From a virus, in IMG/VR virus record IMGVR_UViG_3300002447_000010, positions 1,963 through 37,052 of that record: 35,090 bases of DNA. One strand, 5' to 3'. The position numbers and the translations under genes are program-made. Positions 14,764 to 22,703 of the stretch are shown piece by piece; position 1 is the stretch's first letter, and each line of letters opens with the position of its first letter. The notes below the pieces were generated by a model, which was given only the letters and a program-made list of their open reading frames with translations, searched no databases and was not told where the DNA came from.

Positions 14764-15477
14764 ATGACAAATGCTTTATTACAAATAAAAATAAAAGAAC
14801 GCTTAAATAAAATTGCCTCACTTGATTATGATAACATTGAGTGTTGGCAAATAAGCGAAGCATTTAATAAAGCACAATTGGAATGGGTGCGCAGGCAAGT
14901 ACATGGTCACAATCAGAGTAAAGAAGGTGATGAGTCTACTAAAATGAATATTGATGATGTTCAGTTGTTACTTACTGATACTTTGCAATCACCTGTTGTA
15001 TTAACTAAATTTGATAACTATTATCAAACAGGTTTGTTACCAGCTGATTATTTGTATTTCAAAAGATTTGCTGTAAAGTCTATGGCTGCATGTTGTCCTG
15101 ATCCTAGAAGAATGATTGTATATCTTGCACAAGTTGCAGATGTTGATAATCTTTTAGCAGATGATTTTAGAAAACCAAGTAATGTATGGGCAGAAACATT
15201 TTGTACATTATCTGGTAATAAGATTAAAGTATACACTAATGGTGAATTTGATCTTGTACAACCTGTATTATTTTATTACAGAAAACCTAGAGAAATTGAA
15301 TTTTTAAATTGTGTAAATCCATCAACAGGCAATGCATCTGCAGCTAATGTTACTTGTGAATTTAAAGATGATATTGTAGAATTATTAGTTGATGAAACAT
15401 GTTCTATTCTTGCAGGAGATATAGAGTATATTAATCAATATCAAAGAACTAAACAAAACGCAACACTAAACAATTAA
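14764..15477 (+). CDS. Head-tail connector / ring-like structural protein
   Basis: 237 residues. The N-terminal helices (LLQIKIKERLNKIASLDYDNIECWQISEAFNKAQLEWVRRQ) and the beta middle with LPADYLYFKRF fit ring proteins of short-tailed phages. The C-terminal helical segment (ELLVDETCSILAGDIEYINQYQRTKQN) points the same way; these proteins stack below the portal (P22 gp4 / T7 gp11 type). The LPADYLY-x-KR pattern recurs in tail-tubular-like proteins. A second ring-type gene is at 24648. The call is by pattern and context. Confidence 0.6.
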   Translation: MTNALLQIKIKERLNKIASLDYDNIECWQISEAFNKAQLEWVRRQVHGHNQSKEGDESTKMNIDDVQLLLTDTLQSPVVLTKFDNYYQTGLLPADYLYFKRFAVKSMAACCPDPRRMIVYLAQVADVDNLLADDFRKPSNVWAETFCTLSGNKIKVYTNGEFDLVQPVLFYYRKPREIEFLNCVNPSTGNASAANVTCEFKDDIVELLVDETCSILAGDIEYINQYQRTKQNATLNN

Positions 15478-15479
15478 TT

Positions 15480-15914
15480 ATGGATTTCTCATCAGGCTAT
15501 AAATTAAAAAAACCAGCATCATCTGGAAACTCTTCTTTAGAAGGTCAGACTGCTGCATTGGTTTCAGAACTAATGAATGCTGCAACAAGCATTCACAAAA
15601 TGCATTTAAAGATTACAGGTCTAGGATCATTTGCTGGACACACAGCTTTAAATGAATTATATGATGCGTTACCAGGACATGCTGATACTTTAGCAGAAGG
15701 TTTTCAAGGTGCTGCAGAAAAGTTATTAACATATGAAGATTCTGCACCAAGAGTTTTGAATTCTGTAGAAGAATCATTATCTTATATGAGAGAATTGGCA
15801 ACACAAGTAGTTTCATTACAACAAGTTATGCCATACTCAGAGATTGTAAATGATTTAGATACTATTAAAAGTACAATCAATGGTGTCAAATACAAACTAT
15901 TATTTTTAAAATAA
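15480..15914 (+). CDS. Dps/ferritin-like protein in the virion block
   Basis: 144 residues, all helical. The N-terminal ~20 residues are a disordered tail. Helix 1 holds H39 and H42 in IHKMHLKITG, and H54 follows in FAGHTALNELYDALPGHAD, with D69 and E73 in ADTLAEGFQG. The spacing H42-H54 (12), H54-D69 (15), D69-E73 (4) equals that of the E. coli Dps ferroxidase ligands H51, H63, D78 and E82; the fifth ligand (D67) is replaced by N58. Dps proteins oxidise and store iron and bind DNA. Here it could protect packaged DNA or act as a small virion protein. It lies two bases after the ring-like gene. Family-level homology is inferred from the spacing, not from a search. Confidence 0.75.
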   Translation: MDFSSGYKLKKPASSGNSSLEGQTAALVSELMNAATSIHKMHLKITGLGSFAGHTALNELYDALPGHADTLAEGFQGAAEKLLTYEDSAPRVLNSVEESLSYMRELATQVVSLQQVMPYSEIVNDLDTIKSTINGVKYKLLFLK

Positions 15915-15943
15915 ATTTTTTATTAACCTAAATATATTATACA

Positions 15944-17611
15944 ATGGCTTATTTTCCACATGCCTATCAGAAATCTTTAGTAGCTACTAACGCTACGCCT
16001 TTGATTTCAGCTGCTGGCACAGCAAGTTCTGCATTATTAGCAGGACAAGTTGCATTAATTGATGCAACTACAAATTTATCTGTAGCATTGTCTACATCTG
16101 CACCAACTTATTCTGGTACTCCTTTGGCTTACTTGGCACAAGGTAGTTTCCACACAAAAGATAAGATGGGACCTTTTCATGGTGGTTACCAAGAATCTGT
16201 TAAATCAAAAGGAATCAATCCTAAGTACATCAGTGCTTTTACTGTAAGTGAGCCATCTGCTCCTATTCAAGACATTCACCAAGTAGTTGCTACTGCTGGT
16301 TGCAATGTTACTTGTAATACTACTTACAGATTAAGAGTTGATTTAAAAGGTTCTCCTGCTCTACGTTTCTTAACTCACAATGCTTACTACACTTTAGATG
16401 CTGACACAGGATGTTGTGATGGTAGTTCTAATAATGTAGATCCAAACATTGTATTGTTAGGATGGGCAGATAGATTGGCTTTGTACCCAACTGTTAAAGA
16501 TTTTGTACAAGGAACTGTATGGAACCAAGTATTATTAAGTACTGGTCTTGGTGCTACAGCTACTGCTACAGGAGCTACTGCTTTGACTGTTTCTGATAGA
16601 ACAGGTATTGCTGCTGGTGATAGAGTTGTGTTTACTCCTACAAGTGCTACATCTGCAACTGGTTCTACAATTGCTGGTAACTTGTTTACTGTAGGTACTG
16701 CTACAACTGCTTTGTTTTCTGTAGGACAAGTTCTTACTGGAGCAGGTCCTGGTGGTGGTGCTCCTGGTGTTGCTGCTGGTACAACTATTGTTTCTAGAGT
16801 ATCTGGTGGTGGTGGTACAGGTTCAACTTTCTTAGTTAACATTTCTCAAACTGTTGCTTCTTCTACTATTGCATCTGCTTCTCCTGTAATTGCTTACGTT
16901 TCTTCAGCTTATGTTGCTGCTACTGGTGGTGGTGCTGTTGCTTTATTTGCTGCTGATACAGTTAACACTTCTAGTGCTACTGCTGTTACTGCATTTACAA
17001 CTACTTCAATTACTCCTAAGATTTATGAGCCTATTACTAGTGCAAGTTATGTTCCTTTAACAGGTGCTACCGCTCCTAATACTGTAAACTCTTTCTTAGA
17101 AATTGTTGGAGCTTATGTTGATACTACTTTTGGTGATGCTTCATTCTCTCCTAGAGATCATGTTGAATATCAACCAATTGAAATCTACACTTCTGTTACT
17201 GCATTAGATCCATTAGGAAATCAATGTTTAGCAGCATGTTTTGCAAGTGTTGAAGCTCAACAAGCAATCCAAGGTAGAGGTTTTGGTGAAACTCTTGTAA
17301 GAGAATTAATCTTAGCTAAGAGATACCAACAAGAGCCATGGCAACAAGATCCACGTTTGAGAGAGGTATTAGACTATACTGTTGCAAATTCATCTATAGC
17401 TACACCTGAACTTGTACGTGCTAATAAATATTACATTTATAACTTGTTACACAGTGTTCCACGTAAATCTAATCCATCTGGAACAATGGATAATGATCAA
17501 TACTTAATCAGAATCTATTCTTCTGTACGTTTGACAGCTTTAGAGCAAGGTATTACTTATTGGTTAGCACAAGCTAATAACTATGATACAACTTTTAAAT
17601 TGTTACCATAA
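15944..17611 (+). CDS. Virion structural protein with beta-rich insert
   Basis: 555 residues. The N-terminal part (MAYFPHAYQKSLVATNATPL...) and the C-terminal ~150 residues (EYQPIEIYTSVTALDPLG through YNLLHSVPRKS) look like a globular virion protein. Residues ~200-340 are an A/T/S/G-rich insert resembling the beta-sandwich segments common in phage decoration and fibre proteins (FTVGTATTALFSVGQVLTGAG, then GGGGTGSTFLVN). The GGTGGTGG-rich codons of the insert contrast with the A+T-rich flanks. It is likely a capsid decoration or tail protein. It is the last gene before a strong terminator. Confidence 0.75.
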   Translation: MAYFPHAYQKSLVATNATPLISAAGTASSALLAGQVALIDATTNLSVALSTSAPTYSGTPLAYLAQGSFHTKDKMGPFHGGYQESVKSKGINPKYISAFTVSEPSAPIQDIHQVVATAGCNVTCNTTYRLRVDLKGSPALRFLTHNAYYTLDADTGCCDGSSNNVDPNIVLLGWADRLALYPTVKDFVQGTVWNQVLLSTGLGATATATGATALTVSDRTGIAAGDRVVFTPTSATSATGSTIAGNLFTVGTATTALFSVGQVLTGAGPGGGAPGVAAGTTIVSRVSGGGGTGSTFLVNISQTVASSTIASASPVIAYVSSAYVAATGGGAVALFAADTVNTSSATAVTAFTTTSITPKIYEPITSASYVPLTGATAPNTVNSFLEIVGAYVDTTFGDASFSPRDHVEYQPIEIYTSVTALDPLGNQCLAACFASVEAQQAIQGRGFGETLVRELILAKRYQQEPWQQDPRLREVLDYTVANSSIATPELVRANKYYIYNLLHSVPRKSNPSGTMDNDQYLIRIYSSVRLTALEQGITYWLAQANNYDTTFKLLP

Positions 17612-17635
17612 CAATATAAAATGTATAAACACTAT

Positions 17636-17670
17636 AGAGGGGACATTAATTTGTCTCCTCTTTTTGTTTT
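17636..17670 (+). terminator. Strong intrinsic terminator
   Basis: AGAGGGGACA (17636-17645), loop TTAATT, TGTCTCCTCT (17652-17661) form a 10-bp stem with one G-U pair, followed by TTTTTGTTTT. It closes the virion operon. Confidence 0.9.
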
Positions 17671-17671
17671 A

Positions 17672-17700
17672 TATCAAAAATTTTTGTAAATTCTTATTGT
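17672..17700 (+). promoter_or_regulatory. Candidate promoter/regulatory motif for the fibre operon
   Basis: TATCAAAAAT (17672-17681) followed by TTTTTGTAAATTCTTATTGTAA lies right after the terminator. The same pair of elements recurs before the operon at 24058. The -7 is a poor match to TAnnTTTG (TCTTATTG), so a phage-specific polymerase or altered sigma site is possible. Confidence 0.5.
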
Positions 17701-17724
17701 AATGATGTTAATACTGAATCAATT

Positions 17725-18309
17725 ATGGCAATTAAACACACACTTGCATTAGATATTCCAGATACAGCTTGTGAGAATATATTAAGAATATGGGATGCTT
17801 CTGTATATGGTGCAGGATTAGCAGTAGATTGTCCAAGATTGGACATCTATTTACCTGGTTATTCATTACCTATTTACTATACAAGTAACTCAACATTAAC
17901 ACCTCCTGTAGTTTTAGCACCAGGTTTTGTAAAAAATCTATCTACTACTGATTTAGGAATAACACATGCTGATGATGAGCCTGGTAATTTTACTGATGGT
18001 TTATATACTATAAAATATAGTGTATCACCTAACAATCTTGTATATGTACAGTACTATCATTTAAGAGTAACAAGTTTAATGAATACTTATTATGCAGAAG
18101 TGTGCAAGATTCAACTAGAAGCTTGTGAACCAACAGCTGAACAACATCAAAGAATGCATGACTTAAGATATATTAAGATGTATATTGATGCTGCAAAAGC
18201 AAAAGCAGAATATTGTCATGCACCTGTTCAAGCAACTGAAATGTATGATTATGCTAAAAGATTACTTGACAAGTATTTAACTGGATGTTGCGTATCATGT
18301 AATAACTAA
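17725..18309 (+). CDS. Conserved virion-associated protein, unknown role
   Basis: 194 residues; first gene of the fibre operon. The N-terminal ~130 residues are beta-rich (HTLALDIPDTACENILRIWDAS, YTIKYSVSPNNLVYVQYYHLRV), like a small jelly-roll or Ig-type domain. The C-terminal ~60 residues are helical and Cys-containing (AEYCHAPVQATEMYDYAKRLLDKYLTGCCVSCNN). It is probably a tail or baseplate adaptor, by context. I do not recognise the family. Confidence 0.7.
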   Translation: MAIKHTLALDIPDTACENILRIWDASVYGAGLAVDCPRLDIYLPGYSLPIYYTSNSTLTPPVVLAPGFVKNLSTTDLGITHADDEPGNFTDGLYTIKYSVSPNNLVYVQYYHLRVTSLMNTYYAEVCKIQLEACEPTAEQHQRMHDLRYIKMYIDAAKAKAEYCHAPVQATEMYDYAKRLLDKYLTGCCVSCNN

Positions 18310-18327
18310 CTTTAAATATTAAACCAA

Positions 18328-18456
18328 ATGTCACAATGTCAAAACTGTAAATCTACATTAAGTTGTGGATGTCAAACAAGAACTGCATCTAATGGTGCAT
18401 CAGTGTGCGCAAATTGCGTAGCAATGTATGAAGCACAATTAGCACAAAAAAAATAA
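18328..18456 (+). CDS. Tiny zinc-ribbon-like protein
   Basis: 42 residues with C4-x2-C7-x4-C12-x-C14 and C27-x2-C30 (MSQCQNCKSTLSCGCQTR...VCANCVAMYEAQ), ending in Lys. The cysteine layout suits one or two zinc sites. It starts 18 bases after the previous stop. I have seen CGC-x-R-x-AS...VC-x2-C small proteins next to tail genes of Bacteroidota phages, without a function. Confidence 0.7.
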   Translation: MSQCQNCKSTLSCGCQTRTASNGASVCANCVAMYEAQLAQKK

Positions 18457-18469
18457 AACACTTATAGCA

Positions 18470-18694
18470 ATGGATCCACTTGTACGTATAACTGAAGTAT
18501 TTGCTCAAGCTGTTTATGCTAACTATAAAAGAAAAAGATATGGTTTAAAAACATGTTCTGCACTTATTAATGAAGAACTTGCTGATGACTTAAGAAACCT
18601 TCTTATACGTAGTAATGAAAGAACAGCATGTAATTCTGCACCAGTAGGATTTTGTACATTATCTAAAATTCAAGAAAAAATAAACACAATATAA
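18470..18694 (+). CDS. Small hypothetical protein
   Basis: 74 residues, helical and Lys/Arg-rich at first (VRITEVFAQAVYANYKRKRYG), with three Cys in all. There is no recognisable domain. Its stop overlaps the next start as TAATG, so it is translationally coupled to the FN3 protein gene. A small adaptor of the tail fibre operon is the only suggestion from context. Confidence 0.6.
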   Translation: MDPLVRITEVFAQAVYANYKRKRYGLKTCSALINEELADDLRNLLIRSNERTACNSAPVGFCTLSKIQEKINTI

Positions 18695-20298
18695 TGGCAA
18701 CACCTTCTATACCTAATTCTGGTTCAAATAGGGACAATTGTCCTAAAATATCTACAGCATGTGTGATATGGCAAGGACCAAACATCCCTTGTATTAGTTT
18801 ACAAGCTGGTGACTCTATTGATGAAGTTGTATTTAAATTAGCAACACTTTTATGTAATGTTACACAAAATCTTATTAATGTTAGTTCATTAGACTTTGAG
18901 TGTTTAGTTGCAAGTGGTGCTCAAGATCCAACTACATTATTACAAACATTACAACTTATCATAACTAAGGTTTGTGATATGGATGCTAATGGTACTACAG
19001 GTGATCAAGGTAGACCTACAGAAACTATTACAGATGATCCTATTATACCTTTGCCTCCATGTTTATATTTTGATCAAGATGGTGATACTATAACATCTTT
19101 ACCTCTTTCAGAATATGCACCATACTTAGCAAGTGTTATTTGTACTATACTTATAGATGTTGCAAATCATACATCTGCAATAAGTAATTTAACAACAAGA
19201 GTTATTTCTTTAGAAGAAGCTGTTGCAAATTTAACAGAGTACACATATAACATATTTGTTGAATCTCAGTGTGCAAGTTCAGGTACTCCAGGTGAAACAC
19301 TGTTAATACAAAATGCATTTGTAAATTTAGAAACAAGTCTTTGTAATTTAATGGGAACTGTTGGTATGTCAACACTGCTTATTGCAGCTGTAAATAGACA
19401 GTGTCCTGGATTAAATAGTGCACTTCAATTAAATGATAGTGAGTACATAATGAGTGAGTTATCTGGATGGGTGACTACACCTGCTACAGTTGCTGATACT
19501 ATTTCAAATATGTGGTTGACTATTTGTGATATGCGTACTAAACTTTCAACTTATTTTGCAACTCCTATAACTACACCTTGTATATTAGCTGTTCCTGAAA
19601 ATGTAACAATAACAACTATTGGTACTACTAGTTCTACAGTAGAATGGACAGCACCTAGTTATTCAGGAATTGAAGCACCAACAGGTTACAGAATAGAAGT
19701 TTTTGAATGGACAGGAACTGCTCCTACAGGACCTTCTGTTTATGATGCAACACTTTCTACTTCATTTCTTACTCATAGTTTTCCAGTAAGCACTTTAGTT
19801 GTTGGTCAAGACTATGTAGTTTATATACACGCTATTTATTCTTGTGGAGAATCAAATGGTGCTAGAGTAATTAGTGATTTAATTGTACCTACAATTCTTT
19901 ATAAAGTTACAGTTCTAGATGTAGAAGTAACACCTACTTCAACTGAATGTGTTGAAGGTGGTCTTCCTATAGAAATGGAAGTAACTAATAATACTACAAC
20001 AGTTACACTTACAAATGCTATAACAGGAATACCTGTTACAAATGGTACAGGTTTACCAATGAATGTTGTAATTAGATATGTAGTGAACAGTTGTTCTTTT
20101 TATGGTCCTGTATATGACAATGTAACAATTGCAATTCCAGATGGATCTAGTTTTGCAGATTATACATATCCTGCACTTACTTATAATAATTGTGGTACAG
20201 CATTATGTACAGAAGTAACTAAAGTGATATCTTGTGGAGTATCAACAGGATACATAAGTTCAGAATTTGATACAACAACAATAGCAGTTTGTTTATAA
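18694..20298 (+). CDS. Tail/virion protein with anchor module and FN3 domain
   Basis: 534 residues. The N-terminal module (residues ~22-54, CVIWQGPNIPCISLQAGDSI) is shared with two downstream proteins. A long helical/Thr-rich middle with 8-10 Cys follows. Then residues ~300-395 form a fibronectin type III domain (VPENVTITTIGTTSSTVEWTAP ... GYRIEVFEW ... YVVYIHAIYSCGESN) with the typical W, Y and Y-x-Y/V-x-I positions. The C-terminal ~120 residues are another beta-rich domain. FN3 domains in phages usually sit on virion surface proteins that bind carbohydrates. It is probably tail- or receptor-associated. Confidence 0.75.
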   Translation: MATPSIPNSGSNRDNCPKISTACVIWQGPNIPCISLQAGDSIDEVVFKLATLLCNVTQNLINVSSLDFECLVASGAQDPTTLLQTLQLIITKVCDMDANGTTGDQGRPTETITDDPIIPLPPCLYFDQDGDTITSLPLSEYAPYLASVICTILIDVANHTSAISNLTTRVISLEEAVANLTEYTYNIFVESQCASSGTPGETLLIQNAFVNLETSLCNLMGTVGMSTLLIAAVNRQCPGLNSALQLNDSEYIMSELSGWVTTPATVADTISNMWLTICDMRTKLSTYFATPITTPCILAVPENVTITTIGTTSSTVEWTAPSYSGIEAPTGYRIEVFEWTGTAPTGPSVYDATLSTSFLTHSFPVSTLVVGQDYVVYIHAIYSCGESNGARVISDLIVPTILYKVTVLDVEVTPTSTECVEGGLPIEMEVTNNTTTVTLTNAITGIPVTNGTGLPMNVVIRYVVNSCSFYGPVYDNVTIAIPDGSSFADYTYPALTYNNCGTALCTEVTKVISCGVSTGYISSEFDTTTIAVCL

Positions 20299-20315
20299 TT
20301 TAAAAAGTAAAAAAG

Positions 20316-20906
20316 ATGTCTTGTACAAGTCCTAATTGTAATGGTGGTTGTGGTTGTCCTGGAGGTTGTCCTCCAATAACTCCTCCTACACCTCCAACTC
20401 CTCCAACATGTGTTGGTACAACCTGTGAAGAAATATATGATGGAAAATGTGTAATTTATACAGGTCCAACATTAACTTGTTTTGGTATACAAACAGGAAG
20501 TAATATGAATAGTATTGTACAATTACTTTCAACTAAAATATGTACAGTTGTACAAAATTATGAAGCTACAGCAAGTGCTACTGTATACTATTGGCAATTG
20601 GCTAATGTAGAAGATGATATTGATCAAGTAGTACCATTGATTACACCTTCTTATTTATCTGCTAAACCTTCACTTCCTTATGCTAGATTTAATGAAGGTG
20701 AAGTAGTTGCGTATACCCAAATTGGTAGAATTGTTTTTGTAATAGCTTCAACCCAAGCAGTTACGTTTGCTATTACAGATGCTTTAAATAATGATGTTAC
20801 AGATGAATTTGATAAAGATGTATCTATTACTAATACAGTAATATATGTATCTAAAAACCCATACAGTCATGGCAGCATGTACTTTAATTTTAAAAATATA
20901 TCATAA
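20316..20906 (+). CDS. Cys/Pro-rich tail protein with shared anchor module
   Basis: 196 residues. The N-terminus is Cys/Gly-rich (NGGCGCPGGCPP), then a PPTPPTPPT linker. The shared module follows at residues ~44-78 (KCVIYTGPTLTCFGIQTG). Behind it is a C-terminal beta-rich domain (ARFNEGEVVAYTQIGRIVFVIASTQAVTFAI). This resembles a short fibre or spike with an N-terminal attachment module. It ends in a TAATG overlap with the fibre gene. Confidence 0.7.
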   Translation: MSCTSPNCNGGCGCPGGCPPITPPTPPTPPTCVGTTCEEIYDGKCVIYTGPTLTCFGIQTGSNMNSIVQLLSTKICTVVQNYEATASATVYYWQLANVEDDIDQVVPLITPSYLSAKPSLPYARFNEGEVVAYTQIGRIVFVIASTQAVTFAITDALNNDVTDEFDKDVSITNTVIYVSKNPYSHGSMYFNFKNIS

Positions 20907-22288
20907 TGAGTGCTAATAATATACCTGCAGGTTTAAAAGTACCTACTCAAACACCTTTAGATGCAAAGGTGCATGTTGCTTCTCAAGCAGTATTAAGTAA
21001 TTTAGGAACTAGTAACAATCTTGCATTCACTTACTATGAAGGAATGATTGTGTACTGTGTAGCAGAAAAAACTAGATGGGAATGGAGAGAAGTAGGTGGA
21101 ACAGGAACTAAACTATTAGTTACTGATTTTACTTACCCAAACAATTTAGTTGTAGATGGTGTTACTTATTCTAATAGAATATTTAACTTTTATCAAATTT
21201 CTGTACAAGGACCATTAGGTTCAGGTACGTTAAATTATGTTTCTAAATGGACACCTGATGGTAATACACTTGGCAACAGTCAAATACAGGATAATGGTAA
21301 CAGCGTAAGTGTAAATTCTTCTTTAAATGCTGACAGAAGATTATCAATAATAACGTCTGCTGGGACACCACAAACTGCTGTTTATGGTGAAACTGTAACT
21401 AGTGGTCAGATTGGAGTTGTTGGATCTAATATAGGAGCAGGTGCTGGAAGCAACACAGGAGTATATGGTACTGCACAAGGAAGTACAGATTATAATTATG
21501 GGGTTAGTGGTTCTGGTGTAAGTACTAGTACAGCTACTGGTATAGGTGTAACTGGTGATGCTTATGGAACAGGTCTTAGTATTGGGATAAGAGCAAATGC
21601 AATAAGTGGTTCTCAAAAATACGCAGCACAGTTAATGGATGGGACAGAAGGTATTGGTAAAGTTTTAACATGCGTAGGATCTCAAGGTAAAGCTAACTGG
21701 GTAACACCAACTACAGGAGTTGCAGGTTCAGGTACTACTAATTATGTAGCAAGATGGACACCTAATGGAACAACTTTAGGAATAGGATTAATACAAGATG
21801 ACATCACATCTATAGGTGTAAACCAAAGTCCATTACCAAATTTTAGAATGAGTGTATCAGGGGTAACATTAAATGGAATTTATACTCAAACAAATGCAGT
21901 AGCTACATTATCAAGTGGTGCTTTTGGAATAAATGCTGTTTCAAATGGTGTAAGTGCATTAGGTGAAAATGTTGGTGTATTTGGAAATGCTGCTAGTAAC
22001 ACTAATGTCAATTATGGTGTATATGGCGGTTGTAGTGGTACTACTACTGGTAAAAACATAGGTTTACGTGGAGTAGCTAGTTCAGGTGCAGCAGGAAATT
22101 ACGCTATACAATTACAAGATGGTACACAAGCAGCTGGAAAGTTTTTAAAATCTATAACTAATAATGGAGAAGCTAATTGGGCAAACATTACTTCTAGTGA
22201 TACAACAGGTGCAACAGGATCATTTACATCTCAGGATGGAAAAACAATTACAGTAACAAACGGATTGATAACTGGTATAACACCTTAG
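20906..22288 (+). CDS. Tail fibre protein with tandem duplication
   Basis: 460 residues, Gly/Ser/Thr/Asn-rich. The N-terminal ~100 residues contain a compact domain (YYEGMIVYCVAEKTRWEWREVG). Two repeats of about 169 residues follow. Each begins GSGT-[LT]-NYV-[SA]-[KR]-WTP-[DN]-G, runs through a Gly-Val-Tyr-Gly-rich stretch and closes with a DGT-x2-x-GK-x-L...ANW motif. The 37 C-terminal residues are a Ser/Thr/Gly-rich tip (DTTGATGSFTSQDG). The layout fits an elongated beta-structured receptor-binding fibre. It ends with TAG TAA in tandem. Confidence 0.8.
   Translation: MSANNIPAGLKVPTQTPLDAKVHVASQAVLSNLGTSNNLAFTYYEGMIVYCVAEKTRWEWREVGGTGTKLLVTDFTYPNNLVVDGVTYSNRIFNFYQISVQGPLGSGTLNYVSKWTPDGNTLGNSQIQDNGNSVSVNSSLNADRRLSIITSAGTPQTAVYGETVTSGQIGVVGSNIGAGAGSNTGVYGTAQGSTDYNYGVSGSGVSTSTATGIGVTGDAYGTGLSIGIRANAISGSQKYAAQLMDGTEGIGKVLTCVGSQGKANWVTPTTGVAGSGTTNYVARWTPNGTTLGIGLIQDDITSIGVNQSPLPNFRMSVSGVTLNGIYTQTNAVATLSSGAFGINAVSNGVSALGENVGVFGNAASNTNVNYGVYGGCSGTTTGKNIGLRGVASSGAAGNYAIQLQDGTQAAGKFLKSITNNGEANWANITSSDTTGATGSFTSQDGKTITVTNGLITGITP
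21218..22195 (+). repeat. Tandem coding duplication in the tail fibre
   Basis: The segment starting 21218 and that starting 21725 (period 507 bases) encode the same two-part repeat, NYV...WTP.G.T(L)G...IQD at the start and QL-x-DGT...GK...ANW at the end. DNA identity looks moderate, so the duplication is old; protein motifs are retained. Confidence 0.7.
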
Positions 22289-22327
22289 TAAATAAAGTAT
22301 TACACTGTTAATAAATAAATAAAAGAT

Positions 22328-22576
22328 ATGTATCCAAATACACCTTGTTTAACTTGTGCAGATTGCCCTACTGGGGTAACACCTACACCACTACCAAACT
22401 TTTATGGTATATGTGGTGATGCTTATCCATTATCTTGTGTGAAATACACAGGTGAAAATATTGAATGTTTAGGTATAACAACAGGTATGTCTATCACTCA
22501 AATATTAAACATTTTTCAAACAGTATTAGAAACAAATCGTTATTGTAATTGGGATTATTTTTACAACAGGTCTTAA
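22328..22576 (+). CDS. Short protein with the shared anchor module
   Basis: 82 residues: CLTCADCP N-terminus, then the module at residues ~36-66 (SCVKYTGENIECLGITTG), and then an early end (NWDYFYNRS). It is the same module as in the proteins at 18694 and 20316, here with almost no C-terminal domain. It could be a free-standing anchor or adaptor, or a decayed fibre. It is the last gene before the terminator. Confidence 0.65.
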   Translation: MYPNTPCLTCADCPTGVTPTPLPNFYGICGDAYPLSCVKYTGENIECLGITTGMSITQILNIFQTVLETNRYCNWDYFYNRS

Positions 22577-22627
22577 TTAAAATTATATCAGAAATGGTTT
22601 GTTGGTTTTCCATATTCTGAGGAACTT

Positions 22628-22656
22628 CCCTTGCATAACAGCAAGGGTTGTTTTTT
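22628..22656 (+). terminator. Intrinsic terminator of the fibre operon
   Basis: CCCTTGC (22628-22634), loop ATAACA, GCAAGGG (22641-22647), then TTGTTTTTT: a perfect 7-bp stem with a U-tract. Confidence 0.9.
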
Positions 22657-22680
22657 ATATGATAATATTTCTTACATTTG
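22648..22680 (+). promoter_or_regulatory. Promoter for the metallophosphoesterase gene
   Basis: TTG (22648-22650) and TACATTTG (22673-22680) match the Bacteroidota -33/-7 pattern with a 22-base spacer. It lies right after the terminator and 24 bases before the ATG at 22704. Confidence 0.65.
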
Positions 22681-22703
22681 TATAACTATAAACACTTAAT
22701 AAT

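Noticed and set aside
16387-16842. 151-residue ORF on the minus strand
   Set aside because: It is antisense to the A/T/S/G-rich insert of the virion protein; the long open frame comes from the GGT/GCT-rich repeats and has a low-complexity Pro/Val composition.
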